From Streptomyces sp. CBMA291 (lineage in GTDB: Bacteria > Actinomycetota > Actinomycetes > Streptomycetales > Streptomycetaceae), in assembly GCF_014596525.1 (NCBI RefSeq), contig NZ_MSJP01000106.1, positions 1-64,000 of the forward strand: a stretch of 64,000 nucleotides of DNA, given 5' to 3'. Position numbers and translations under genes: made by a program. Positions within the stretch are counted from its first letter, which is position 1. Every line of letters starts with the position of its first letter. The notes beneath the pieces are model-generated. The model was not told the DNA's origin and did no database searches. It worked only from the letters and a program-made list of their open reading frames with translations. Of the stretch, positions 7,608-15,262 are shown piece by piece.

Positions 7608-8774
7608 GTGGAACCCACCGCCTCGCCCCGCCCGCGCACGTCTCTGCCGGAGCGCCTCGCGGGCGTCGCGCGCGCCGTCGCCCACCGGCCCGGCGCCCCC
7701 TGCCACTGCCCCGAGGGGCGGATCGGGGTGCTCGCCGACCGGGACGACGGCACGGTCGTACGTCACGGGGGAGTGGTCGCCAAGGCGCACGCCCCCGACA
7801 CCGACCCCGGGGCGCACCGTGCCCGTCTGACCCTGGCCGCCCACCCGTCCCTCTCGGGCACCCTCCTCCCGCCGCTCCGTCCCTTCCGGGGGGACCCGGG
7901 CGCGCCCGAGGGGCCGGAGGGGCGGCCCGGGGACCCGGCCGGACCCGGAGGACTCGCCCTGCCCGAGGGGCCGGCCGTATCCGACGGCCCTCTCCTGCCC
8001 GGCGATGGCCCGACCCCACCCGGCGATGGCCCGACCCCACCCGACGGCGGCTCCTTCCTGCCCGGTGGTCGCCCGCTTCCGCCCCCTGAGCTGGACGGGC
8101 GCCCCGTCTCCCTCTGGCCGTACGGCCCGCCCGTCGACCCGGTGGATCCCGATGCCGCGCCCTGGGAGGAGGCAGGCGGACTGCTGGCCCGGCTGCATCG
8201 CACGCCGCCGCCCGGCGGGGGCTTCCGGCTTCCGGGGATGCGGGCGCCGCTCAAGGCGGCCCTCGCGGTCGGGCGGATGGAGGCGGCGGCCCCGGACCAT
8301 CCGGCCGCCGCGACGGTCCGCGCCGCCTGGCGCACCGTCCCCGGGGAGCGGGAGGCCTCGGGCCCCCGGTTCCTCTGCCATGGCGACTTCCACCTGGGCC
8401 AACTGGTCCGTGACGTCCGGCCCGCGTCCGCCGGATCCTGGCGGCTGATCGACGTCGACGACCTCGGTCTCGGCGACCCGGCCTGGGATCTCGCCCGTCC
8501 AGCCGCCTGGTTCGCCGCCGGTCTGCTGCCCCCGGAGGTCTGGTCCCGGTTCCTCGGCGCGTACCAGGAAGCGGAAGGTCCCGCCGTGGGCGCCGACCCC
8601 TGGGCCCGACTCGACGTCCCGGCCCGCGCCCTGACGGTCCAGACGGCGGCACTGGCCCTCGCGAAGGCGACCGCCGAGGGCCGGGCGCTCGACGAGGTGG
8701 AGGAAGTGATGATCGAGACCTGCGCCCGTATCGCCGGTTCCCGAACCGACGGCGGCCCTTCGGCGTCCACGTAA
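7608..8774 (+). CDS. Aminoglycoside phosphotransferase-fold protein with Pro/Gly-rich insert
   Basis: A 388-residue protein of the APH/choline kinase-like superfamily. The C-terminal lobe has the catalytic-loop motif CHGDFHLGQ and the metal-binding-type DVDDLGLGDPAWDLARP, so phosphotransfer to a small molecule is plausible. The N-terminal part (CHCPEGRIGVLADRDDG, VVAKAHAP) would hold the nucleotide site. Between the lobes, bases about 7875-8095 encode about 70 residues rich in Pro, Gly and Asp, with a duplicated GDGPTPP unit. The start is GTG 7608 with no ribosome site but a TACGCT box six bases upstream, suggesting a leaderless mRNA. The substrate is unknown; the name does not imply antibiotic resistance. 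The next gene begins 46 bases downstream. Confidence 0.8.
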   Translation: MEPTASPRPRTSLPERLAGVARAVAHRPGAPCHCPEGRIGVLADRDDGTVVRHGGVVAKAHAPDTDPGAHRARLTLAAHPSLSGTLLPPLRPFRGDPGAPEGPEGRPGDPAGPGGLALPEGPAVSDGPLLPGDGPTPPGDGPTPPDGGSFLPGGRPLPPPELDGRPVSLWPYGPPVDPVDPDAAPWEEAGGLLARLHRTPPPGGGFRLPGMRAPLKAALAVGRMEAAAPDHPAAATVRAAWRTVPGEREASGPRFLCHGDFHLGQLVRDVRPASAGSWRLIDVDDLGLGDPAWDLARPAAWFAAGLLPPEVWSRFLGAYQEAEGPAVGADPWARLDVPARALTVQTAALALAKATAEGRALDEVEEVMIETCARIAGSRTDGGPSAST

Positions 8775-8820
8775 GGTGAAGCCACCATTCGAACGGCGTA
8801 GCCAGGGAGTTGAGCCGACC

Positions 8821-9105
8821 ATGCAGTGCCCCAAGTGTCACGCGGCCATGCACACGTACAACCGCAACGGCGTCCAGATAGAACAGTGCAGCGGCTGCCG
8901 GGGCATCTTCCTGGACTACGGCGAGCTGGAGGCCCTGACCCGGCTGGAGTCCCAGTGGGTCCAGCAGGCTCCGCCCGCCCCGCCGGCCTACCCGGCGCAG
9001 CCCGCCCCCGCGGCTCCCGCCTGGGGTGCCCCGCACCACGGCGGTCACCACGGCGGCGGTCACTACCGTCAACGCGGCTTCGGACGGCTGCTCTTCTCCT
9101 CCTGA
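8821..9105 (+). CDS. TFIIB-type zinc-ribbon protein
   Basis: A 94-residue protein with two CxxC pairs in its first half (QCPKCHAAM and EQCSGCRGIFLDYGELE), the pattern of the zf-TFIIB family (Pfam), which binds one zinc ion. The C-terminal half is Pro/Ala-rich and then His/Gly-rich (HHGGHHGGGHY), which could bind additional metal. ATG 8821 has AGGGAG about 11 bases upstream; an open frame to 8776 would add 15 residues. The cellular role of the family is not established. It may be co-transcribed with the phosphotransferase-fold gene. Confidence 0.85.
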   Translation: MQCPKCHAAMHTYNRNGVQIEQCSGCRGIFLDYGELEALTRLESQWVQQAPPAPPAYPAQPAPAAPAWGAPHHGGHHGGGHYRQRGFGRLLFSS

Positions 9106-9118
9106 CCGGAGGAACGAC

Positions 9119-9153
9119 GAAGCCCCCGGCCGCGAAATGCGGCCGGGGGCTTC
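9119..9153. terminator. Bidirectional terminator between zinc-ribbon gene and tRNA cluster
   Basis: Perfect 15-bp inverted repeat (9119-9133 with 9139-9153) with a 5-base loop. It ends the plus-strand gene and also the minus-strand tRNA operon just beyond the last tRNA-Val. Confidence 0.85.
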
Positions 9154-9157
9154 TTGG

Positions 9158-9232
9158 TGGTGCGCGATACTGGGATTGAACCAGTGACCTCTTCCGTGTC
9201 AGGGAAGCGCTCTCCCGCTGAGCTAATCGCGC
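9158..9232 (-). tRNA. tRNA-Val (GAC), CCA encoded
   Basis: Reads as a full cloverleaf: acceptor GCGCGAT/ATCGCGC, anticodon stem CTTCC/GGAAG with loop CTGACAC (anticodon GAC), and T arm with TTCAATC. CCA is encoded at 9158-9160. Last gene of the minus-strand cluster. Confidence 0.95.
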
Positions 9233-9271
9233 GGGGTGCACACGAGCTACCCGAAGGTACTGCGTACTGCG

Positions 9272-9343
9272 TGCGCGATACTGGGATTGAACCAGTGACC
9301 TCTTCCGTGTCAGGGAAGCGCTCTCCCGCTGAGCTAATCGCGC
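9272..9343 (-). tRNA. tRNA-Val (GAC), second copy
   Basis: Identical in its 72 mature bases to the neighbouring Val(GAC) gene at 9161-9232 (acceptor GCGCGAT) but without an encoded CCA, so the 3' end needs CCA addition. Confidence 0.95.
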
Positions 9344-9377
9344 GGGGGATCCGAAGATCCAGGACCCGAAGGTCCAG

Positions 9378-9449
9378 TGGACGATACTGGGATTGAACCA
9401 GTGACCTCTTCCGTGTCAGGGAAGCGCTCTCCCGCTGAGCTAATCGTCC
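9378..9449 (-). tRNA. tRNA-Val (GAC), third copy with a different acceptor stem
   Basis: The body and anticodon GAC match the other two Val(GAC) genes, but the acceptor stem is GGACGAT/ATCGTCC, changed on both sides so pairing is kept. No encoded CCA. Confidence 0.94.
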
Positions 9450-9450
9450 T

Positions 9451-9524
9451 TGGAGGTGGAGACGGGATTTGAACCCGTGTAGACGGCTTTGCAGGCCGTT
9501 GCCTCGCCTCTCGGCCACTCCACC
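9451..9524 (-). tRNA. tRNA-Cys (GCA), CCA encoded
   Basis: Acceptor GGTGGAG/CTCCACC, anticodon loop CTGCAAA (GCA), discriminator U as expected for cysteine, and CCA encoded at 9451-9453. Second gene of the cluster; only one base separates it from the third Val gene. Confidence 0.95.
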
Positions 9525-9565
9525 AGGAGTGTGAATACAGGGGTTCGGGAAGATCCCCCACATCG

Positions 9566-9638
9566 AGCGGACGACGAGATTCGAACTCGCGACCCTCACC
9601 TTGGCAAGGTGATGCTCTACCAACTGAGCCACGTCCGC
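9566..9638 (-). tRNA. tRNA-Gly (GCC)
   Basis: Acceptor GCGGACG/CGTCCGC, anticodon stem TCACC/GGTGA with loop TTGCCAA (GCC), T arm with TTCGAAT. No encoded CCA. First gene of the cluster, 36 bases from the predicted transcription start. Confidence 0.95.
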
Positions 9639-9680
9639 TTGTCGTTTCCGTTTCGCTTGCGCGTCCCGGCGACGTGTTGA

Positions 9681-9708
9681 ACTCTAGCGGATTCCTGGGC
9701 CAGCACAA
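9681..9708 (-). promoter_or_regulatory. Promoter of the tRNA cluster
   Basis: On the minus strand, -35 TTGTGC (9708-9703) and -10 TAGAGT (9686-9681) are 16 bases apart, in a locally AT-richer stretch. The start would be near 9674, upstream of tRNA-Gly. Confidence 0.6.
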
Positions 9709-10001
9709 AAACGCGTTTCCGCAGCGTGCTGACCTGCGCGCCGATCCACCCGCCCGGCCGGGGGTCCCACGGGGTTCGCGAGGCGTTCACCCGGCGTGTT
9801 CCCGGGGTGGCGGGGAGCCGCCGCCCCCGGCCACCTCCCCGGCTCCGTCCCCCGCCCCGTCTCCGGCTCCCACCCCCGACCTTGTCTCCCGGCCCCGGCA
9901 CGGCCTCCCGGCCCCGGCACGGCCTCCCGGCTCAGGCGCCCGGCGCGGCCTCCCGCCCGAGGGCCACGCCCCGGCCTCCCGTGCCGCTCCCGTGGCCGAC
10001 C

Positions 10002-10013
10002 TAGACTCGACGC
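10002..10013 (+). promoter_or_regulatory. -10 box of a leaderless pabB transcript
   Basis: TAGACT ends seven bases before the GTG start at 10014, the usual distance from a -10 hexamer to the transcription start. There is no ribosome binding site and no good -35 hexamer. Confidence 0.45.
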
Positions 10014-11081
10014 GTGTACGACCTAGCTCCTCTGGCCCGCTTCGGCGGCCTCGTCGCGACCGACCTCCGGGATGTCACCCACGACCCCGAGGCCCTGGAC
10101 TCCGCCGGCTTCTGGGCCGTCTGCGCGGACTTCGAAGGGCGTCTGACCTGCGCCCGCTTCGGAGACGTACGGCCCGACCCGGTCCCGCCGCCCGTCCCGG
10201 GCGCCTGGCGTGGACCGGCCGCCGGTGACTGGACGTCCTCGCTCGACCGCGCCGCGTACGTCGCGGGCGTCCGGCGCGTGCGCGAGCACATCGCGCGCGG
10301 CGAGGTCTACCAGGCGAACCTCTGCCGGGTGCTGACCGCGCCGCTGCCGGACCCCGCCTCCGCCGACGTCGACGCCCTCACCTCGCTCCTCGCGCGCGGC
10401 AACCCCGCTCCCTACGCGGGGACGATCCGGCTGCCCGCGCACGGCGTGGAGATCGCCACCGCCTCCCCCGAGCTGTATCTGGGCAAGGAGGGGGCGCTGA
10501 TCTCCTCGGGCCCCATCAAGGGAACGGGCAGGACCGCCGCCGACCTCCTCCCCAAGGATCACGCGGAGAACGTGATGATCGTCGACCTGGTCCGCAACGA
10601 CCTGGGACGCGTCAGCGAGACCGGCTCCGTCGCCGTCCCCGCCCTCTGCGCCGTCGAGGAGCACCCGGGCCTTGTCCACCTCGTCTCCACGGTCACCGGA
10701 CTGCTGCGCGAGGACGCGGGCTGGCCCGGACTCCTCGCCGCCACCTTCCCGCCCGGCTCCGTCACCGGCGCGCCCAAGTCGAGCGCGCTGCGGATCATCG
10801 AAGCCCTGGAGACCGCCCCGCGCGGCCCCTACTGCGGCGGGATCGGCTGGGTGGACGCCGACGCGGGCACCGCCGAGCTGGCCGTCGGCATACGCACCTT
10901 CTGGATCGACCACCCGGAGGGCGTGCTGCGCTTCGGCACCGGCGCGGGGATCACCTGGGGCTCGGACCCCGAGCGCGAGTGGGAGGAGACCGAACTCAAG
11001 GCGGCCCGGCTCGTCGCGATAGCGTCGGGCGCCTACGAATCGGGCGCCCTCGGGGCGAGCGGAAAGGCCATCTCTCGATGA
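10014..11081 (+). CDS. pabB: Aminodeoxychorismate synthase component I-like (chorismate-binding)
   Basis: A 355-residue chorismate-binding enzyme with a short N-terminal region. The conserved active-site segments are visible: REHIARGEVYQANLCR, GPIKGTGRT, NVMIVDLVRNDLGR, PGSVTGAPK and YCGGIGW. The PIKGT-type residues suit PabB, where Lys forms the covalent intermediate, rather than anthranilate synthase. It should aminate chorismate with ammonia from a glutaminase subunit to 4-amino-4-deoxychorismate for p-aminobenzoate and folate. Its ATGA overlap with a PabC-like gene supports the assignment. No glutaminase gene is adjacent, so PabA must come from elsewhere. Confidence 0.85.
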   Translation: MYDLAPLARFGGLVATDLRDVTHDPEALDSAGFWAVCADFEGRLTCARFGDVRPDPVPPPVPGAWRGPAAGDWTSSLDRAAYVAGVRRVREHIARGEVYQANLCRVLTAPLPDPASADVDALTSLLARGNPAPYAGTIRLPAHGVEIATASPELYLGKEGALISSGPIKGTGRTAADLLPKDHAENVMIVDLVRNDLGRVSETGSVAVPALCAVEEHPGLVHLVSTVTGLLREDAGWPGLLAATFPPGSVTGAPKSSALRIIEALETAPRGPYCGGIGWVDADAGTAELAVGIRTFWIDHPEGVLRFGTGAGITWGSDPEREWEETELKAARLVAIASGAYESGALGASGKAISR

Positions 11082-11905
11082 AACTCTGGGTCAACGGCGG
11101 ACTGTACGACGAGGAGGCCGCCCGGGTCTCCGTACTGGACCACGGGCTGACCGTCGGCGACGGAATCTTCGAGACGGTCAAGGCCGAACGAGGAGAAACG
11201 TTTGCTCTCACCCTTCACCTGGAGCGCCTGACCCGCTCCGCACGCGGTCTCGGGCTGCCCGACCCCGACCTCGACGAGGTCCGCCGCGCCTGCGCCGCCG
11301 TCCTGGACGCCAACCCGATGCCCCTGGGGCGGCTCCGCATCACGTACACCGGCGGGCTCTCCCCGCTCGGCTCCGAGCGCGGCGAATCCGGCACCAGCCT
11401 CGTCGTCGCCCTCGGCGAGACCGCCCGCCGTCCCGACACCACGGCCGTGGTCACCGTCCCCTGGACGCGCAACGAGCGCGGCGCCCTCACCGGCCTCAAG
11501 ACCACCTCGTACGCCGAGAACGTCGTCGCCCTGGCGAGGGCGCGGGAGGCGGGCGCGTCCGAGGCGCTCTTCGCCAACACGGTCGGGCGGCTCTGCGAGG
11601 GCACCGGATCCAATGTCTTCGTCGTGGTCGACGGGCGGATCCTCACCCCGCCGGTCTCCTCCGGCTGCCTCGCGGGCATCACCCGAGCCCTCGCCGTCGA
11701 GTGGACCGGCGCCGTGGAGACCGATCTGCCGCTGGAGGTCCTGGAGAGCGCCGAGGAGATCTTCCTCACCTCCACGCTCCGGGACGTCCAGGCGGTGCGC
11801 CGGGTCGACGGACGCGAACTGCCCGGGGCGCCGGGGCCCGTCACCGCCAAGGCCATGCGGACCTTCGAGGAGCGCGCGGCGGCGGACCGGGACCCGCGCC
11901 TCTGA
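11078..11905 (+). CDS. pabC: Class IV aminotransferase, probable 4-amino-4-deoxychorismate lyase
   Basis: A 275-residue pyridoxal-phosphate enzyme of fold type IV. Visible are LDHGLTVGDGIFETVK, the Lys region TGLKTTSYAENVVALARAR that carries the catalytic Lys, and the C-terminal EIFLTSTLRDVQAV. ATG 11078 overlaps the pabB stop, so the two genes are translationally coupled. With pabB upstream the likely reaction is elimination of pyruvate from aminodeoxychorismate to yield p-aminobenzoate. Branched-chain or D-amino acid transaminase activity is the alternative in this family. Confidence 0.83.
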   Translation: MKLWVNGGLYDEEAARVSVLDHGLTVGDGIFETVKAERGETFALTLHLERLTRSARGLGLPDPDLDEVRRACAAVLDANPMPLGRLRITYTGGLSPLGSERGESGTSLVVALGETARRPDTTAVVTVPWTRNERGALTGLKTTSYAENVVALARAREAGASEALFANTVGRLCEGTGSNVFVVVDGRILTPPVSSGCLAGITRALAVEWTGAVETDLPLEVLESAEEIFLTSTLRDVQAVRRVDGRELPGAPGPVTAKAMRTFEERAAADRDPRL

Positions 11906-11985
11906 GAGGACGGGACCCACGACCCCTAGGGGAGCCGGGGACCGCGCCCCTGAGAGGACCGGGACCGCGCCCCTGAAGGGACCCG
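11889..11985 (+). repeat. Short tandem repeats running through the pabC stop
   Basis: Units beginning GGGACC and ending near CCTGAG recur at 11889, 11912, 11938 and 11961, spaced 23-26 bases. The first unit encodes the last residues and stop of pabC; the rest lie in the gap before the GNAT gene. Confidence 0.6.
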
Positions 11986-12003
11986 GATCCGCCGTAAAAC
12001 CGG

Positions 12004-12032
12004 ATGACGGACCGGCCCGGGGTGGGTAGAAC
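12004..12032 (+). promoter_or_regulatory. Candidate promoter of the GNAT gene
   Basis: -35-like ATGACG (12004-12009), 17-base spacer, -10-like TAGAAC (12027-12032), then seven bases to ATG 12040. An in-frame ATG at 12004 falls inside the -35 and is therefore not preferred as a start. Confidence 0.4.
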
Positions 12033-12039
12033 TCCTCTG

Positions 12040-12879
12040 ATGACCACCACCCTGCGGCCGGCCGAGCCGCTTCAGCAGAGGCCCGACGGTGGCCGTTCCC
12101 GCACCTACGACGTGTGTGTGAACAGCCGCCGGGTCGGCTCCGTCCATCTCGCCACCGACCCCGGATTCGGCGCCGCCTCGGGGCTGATCGAGCGCCTCGC
12201 CATCGACGAGCCGGACCGGCGGCGGGGCCGGGGCACCGTCGCGGCGCTCGCCTCCGAGGAGGTGCTGCGCTCCTGGGGCTGCGTCGAGGTGCAGATATCG
12301 GTGCCCGCCGACGCCGAGGCCGGGCTGCGGACGGCCCGCTCCCTCGGCTACACCGAGCGCAGCCGGAACATGGTCAAGGAACTGCCCGCCGAGCCCCCGG
12401 CCCTGCCCGGGGGCGTCGAGGTCCGGCCGATGGACGCGGACGAGTTCGAGGTCTGGAAGGCGCGGGCCGGGGACGTCTTCGCGCAGAGCTGGATCGACCG
12501 GGGCGTCCCCGAGGACCAGGCACGCGCCAAGGCCGAGGACAGCCACCGCAAGTACCTCCCCGAGGGCCTGGCCACGCCCGGCGTCGCCATCCACGTGGTC
12601 GTCGCGGACGGGCGGTCCGCCGGCTTCCTGTGGACCGGACGGATCGAACTCGAACCGGGGCGGTGGGCGGCCTTCGTGTACGACATCGAGGTCGAGGAGG
12701 AGTACCGGGGGCGCGGCTACGGACGGGCGCTCATGCTCCTCGCCGAGCGCGTCGCCCGGGAGGCCGGGGACACCCGCCTCGGGCTGCACGTCTTCGCGGG
12801 CAACACCCCGGCGATCCGGCTCTACGAGTCCCTGGGCTACCGCACGACCTACGTCAACAGCGCGAAGGAATTGCTGTAG
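12040..12879 (+). CDS. Tandem GNAT-fold N-acetyltransferase
   Basis: A 279-residue protein with two GNAT-like halves. The N-terminal half (about 15-115) has a degenerate acetyl-CoA motif (IDEPDRRRGRGTVAALAS) and ends with ARSLGYTERSRNMVK. The C-terminal half (about 125-279) has the better motif A (DIEVEEEYRGRGYGRALMLLAER) and the terminal NTPAIRLYESLGY. The C-terminal domain is probably the catalytic one. The acceptor is not predictable. ATG 12040 is used because the upstream in-frame ATG lies in the putative promoter. It is convergent with the DsbA-like gene. Confidence 0.85.
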   Translation: MTTTLRPAEPLQQRPDGGRSRTYDVCVNSRRVGSVHLATDPGFGAASGLIERLAIDEPDRRRGRGTVAALASEEVLRSWGCVEVQISVPADAEAGLRTARSLGYTERSRNMVKELPAEPPALPGGVEVRPMDADEFEVWKARAGDVFAQSWIDRGVPEDQARAKAEDSHRKYLPEGLATPGVAIHVVVADGRSAGFLWTGRIELEPGRWAAFVYDIEVEEEYRGRGYGRALMLLAERVAREAGDTRLGLHVFAGNTPAIRLYESLGYRTTYVNSAKELL

Positions 12880-12890
12880 GGGGCGGTCCC

Positions 12891-12923
12891 GTCTCCGGGG
12901 CCTTGGCCAGGGGCCCCGGAGAC
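12891..12923. terminator. Bidirectional terminator
   Basis: 12-bp inverted repeat (12891-12902 with 12912-12923) and a 9-base loop, between the convergent GNAT and DsbA-like genes. Confidence 0.75.
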
Positions 12924-12933
12924 CGGACCGGCG

Positions 12934-13449
12934 TCAGCTCTTCAGGAGGCGGTCGACGATCTCCTCGATGCGCTCCCGCAGCCCCTCCTGGCTCTGGCCG
13001 CCGTCCAGCCGCTCGCCGTCGACGACGTACGTCGGGGTGCCGGTGACCTTGATCGCCTTGCCCTCGGCCTCGTCGGCGTCGACGGTCAGGAGGTGCCGGC
13101 CGTCGATGAGGGCCGTGTCGAACTCCTCGGCGTCCAGGCCCAGTTCACCGGCGATCTCCAGGAGCACCGGCTCGCCCCGGTCGGCGAGGTCGTCGGTCCT
13201 GGCGAGCAGCGCCTCCGTGTACGGCCAGCCCTTGCCCTGCTCGAAGGCCTCCTCCGCCGCCTGTGCGGCGGCGTACGCGTGCTTGTGCTTCGCCAGCGGG
13301 AAGTGGCGCAGCTGTACGTCGAGCCGGTCGCCGTACTTCTCGCGGAGCGCGCGGACGTCGTCGAGCGCCCGGAAGCAGTCGGGGCACTGGAGGTCGAACC
13401 ACGCCTCCAGGACGACGGGGGAGGGGGACGCGGTGGTGGTGTCACTCAT
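12934..13449 (-). CDS. DsbA-family thioredoxin-like oxidoreductase
   Basis: A 171-residue protein with a thioredoxin-like CPDC active site near residue 24 (EAWFDLQCPDCFRAL), a helical insertion, and the cis-Pro region VTGTPTYVVDGERLDGGQS near the C-terminus, as in DsbA/FrnE proteins. No signal peptide is visible, so it is probably cytoplasmic and catalyses dithiol-disulfide exchange or isomerisation. ATG 13449 has GGGAG upstream. A longer open frame to 13656 is not supported. Confidence 0.88.
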   Translation of the reverse strand: MSDTTTASPSPVVLEAWFDLQCPDCFRALDDVRALREKYGDRLDVQLRHFPLAKHKHAYAAAQAAEEAFEQGKGWPYTEALLARTDDLADRGEPVLLEIAGELGLDAEEFDTALIDGRHLLTVDADEAEGKAIKVTGTPTYVVDGERLDGGQSQEGLRERIEEIVDRLLKS

Positions 13450-13597
13450 GGGAGCAGTCTCCCTCACCGGGACCTGGGGAGGAGATCCGGAGGGGACGAC
13501 CCGGAGATCTCCCTGAGACCGGCCGGGAGGCATGGCCTCGGACCGCCGGGTCGGTGCAGGATGGAAGGGACGTATCACCCGTGATCTGGAGGACCGC

Positions 13598-14011
13598 ATG
13601 CTCGCCGAGACCCTTTGCGCCGCGGTTTCCGCGGCGGGCCTGGGCATTGCCGCCATCGCGGCGTACCGGAAGCGTTTCCTGTCCGCCGCCCGGACCGCGG
13701 CCTACGCCCTGGTGCCCCTCGGCCTCGTGATGACGGGCGCCGTGCGGTGGGCCACGCAGACGGCGTTCAGCCCGGTCGCCTGGGCGGGCTTCGGCGTGCT
13801 CGGCGCCTCGTGGCTGCTGTTCCTGGCCACCCGGGCCGTCGAGCGGCGCCGGGAGGGCCGCGCGGAGCCCGTCGAAGGGGCGACGAAGGGGAGAGCCGCG
13901 GCTCCGGCGGCTTCGGCGCCGCGTGCCGTGCAGGCCAAGCCCGCTGCGGGACAGAGCGCGGGCGACGACTTCAGCGATATCGAGGCGATTCTGAAGAAGC
14001 ACGGAATCTGA
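13598..14011 (+). CDS. Conserved hypothetical membrane protein
   Basis: A 137-residue protein. Three hydrophobic segments are seen (about 5-22, 33-50 and 58-77), followed by a charged Ala/Pro-rich cytoplasmic-type tail ending FSDIEAILKKHGI. ATG 13598 has GGAGG six bases upstream. No named family is recognised. It is followed by another small membrane gene on the same strand. Confidence 0.75.
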   Translation: MLAETLCAAVSAAGLGIAAIAAYRKRFLSAARTAAYALVPLGLVMTGAVRWATQTAFSPVAWAGFGVLGASWLLFLATRAVERRREGRAEPVEGATKGRAAAPAASAPRAVQAKPAAGQSAGDDFSDIEAILKKHGI

Positions 14012-14111
14012 TCACTTCTGGCGGTTCCGGTGTCCGTCCCGGACTGGTGATCCACGGGAAGGAGTGAACAGCCCCTGACAGGGGGCGTATTGGGGAGGTC
14101 CCGCCCTCGGT

Positions 14112-14345
14112 GTGCGCGATCATCCCTCCGAGATGCTGGATACCTCGCGGGAGACCGCCCCCGCCGCCACCGATACCGTCGCCGACGCCCCTGTCGACGC
14201 CACCGTCGGCCTTCGTGCCGATGCCCCCGCCGAAGAGCCCCGGGGCTGTCTGTTCGCCCTCTCCCAGCCACCCCTCATGATCTTCCTCGGGGTGATCGGT
14301 TGTCTGCTCCTCGCGGCCGCCGTGCACGACCTCTTCATGCTGTGA
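14112..14345 (+). CDS. Small single-pass membrane protein
   Basis: A 77-residue product with an acidic Ala/Thr-rich N-terminal half and one hydrophobic helix near the C-terminus (PLMIFLGVIGCLLLAAAVHDLFML). The start may be GTG 14112 or ATG 14133; neither has a strong ribosome site. Function unknown. The coding call rests on the TM segment and codon usage only. Confidence 0.5.
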   Translation: MRDHPSEMLDTSRETAPAATDTVADAPVDATVGLRADAPAEEPRGCLFALSQPPLMIFLGVIGCLLLAAAVHDLFML

Positions 14346-14513
14346 CCAGCGCTGAGGCGCCGCGCCATGCCGTGGTCCCGTGCCGCGCCCCGGTCCCGGC
14401 TCCGGTGTCGTGGTCCCGGTGCCGTGGTTCCGTAACGCGACCCGCGCGGAGGGGTCCGCCCGGCGGTCTCGTCTCGCGCCGCGCCCGTGCCGTGACCCCG
14501 TGTCCGGTGGGCG

Positions 14514-15071
14514 TCAGCCCGCCGCTTCCTTGCGGCGTGCGCGGTAGGCGGCCACATGCAGTCGGTTTCCACAGGTGCGGCTGTCGCAGTAGCGGCGGGA
14601 GCGGTTGCGGGAGAGGTCGACGAAGGCACGGCCGCAGTCCGGCGCCTCGCAGCGCCGCAGCCGCTCCTGCTCGCCCGCCACGACGATGAAGGCGAGGGCC
14701 ATCCCGCAGTCCGCCGCGAGATGGTCCGCTACGGAGGCGCCGGGCGCGAAGTAGTGCACATGCCAGTCGTAGCCGTCGTGATCGGTGAGCTGGGGCGTGG
14801 TGCCCGCGCTCGCCACCAGCTGGTTGATCAGCGGCGCCGCGATCCGGGCCTCGGGCGCGGAGAAGACCGCCGCGAACTTCTCCCGCACCCGGCGGACGGC
14901 CCGCAGATCGTCGGGGCCCAGCTCGCCCACATCGCTGACCTTGTGGGCCCCCAGGAAGACGTACAGCCCCGCGAGATCGGCGAGCCCGTCGGCCCGGTCG
15001 CCCTGGGACGCGGTGTTCATCAGATCGACGACGGTGTCGAGGGCGATCCGGGTGTCGTGGGGGATCAGCAC
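14514..15071 (-). CDS. CGNR zinc-finger (ABATE-domain) putative regulator
   Basis: A 185-residue protein with an N-terminal ABATE domain (IALDTVVDLMNTASQGD, then ADLAGLYVFLGAHKVSD) and a C-terminal CGNR zinc finger (RRCEAPDCGRAFVDLSRNRSRRYCDSRTCGNRLHVAAYR, positions shown by the C-x4-C and C-x4-C-G-N-R pairs). These actinobacterial proteins are regarded as stress-linked regulators that may bind nucleic acid. Start is GTG 15071 with AGGGAG six bases upstream. It lies downstream of ssgB on the same strand but behind a 19-bp terminator, so it is probably a separate unit. Confidence 0.85.
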   Translation of the reverse strand: MLIPHDTRIALDTVVDLMNTASQGDRADGLADLAGLYVFLGAHKVSDVGELGPDDLRAVRRVREKFAAVFSAPEARIAAPLINQLVASAGTTPQLTDHDGYDWHVHYFAPGASVADHLAADCGMALAFIVVAGEQERLRRCEAPDCGRAFVDLSRNRSRRYCDSRTCGNRLHVAAYRARRKEAAG

Positions 15072-15145
15072 GTTTCGCTCCCTGGCCGGCCACGGGCGGG
15101 CGCCCGCGGAGTGGCGCTGACTTTAGCGCGACCGGGAAACGGACA

Positions 15146-15188
15146 ACGGCGCTCTCCACCGCGCCGGCTGCGCGGTGGAGAGCGCCGT
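15146..15188 (-). terminator. Terminator of ssgB, 19-bp stem
   Basis: Perfect 19-bp inverted repeat (15146-15164 with 15170-15188) with a 5-base loop, about 75 bases beyond the ssgB stop on the minus strand. Confidence 0.85.
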
Positions 15189-15262
15189 CGTCATGCCTCT
15201 GTGACTGCCCGTACGGTGCCGTCGCCCCGAGTCGGACGGCGCCGTGCGGCTCTCTGCCTGGC

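Larger units (their letters stand above)
9639..10013. other. Intergenic region between tRNA cluster and pabB
   Basis: No gene is supported. It holds the tRNA promoter, a Pro-codon-like C-rich tract, a short repeat in which CGGCACGGCCTCCCGGC occurs twice in tandem (about 9896-9931), and a -10-like TAGACT (10002-10007) directly before pabB. Confidence 0.6.

Noticed and set aside
7608..8774. Aminoglycoside resistance gene
   Set aside because: The fold is shared by many small-molecule kinases; nothing in sequence or context indicates resistance.
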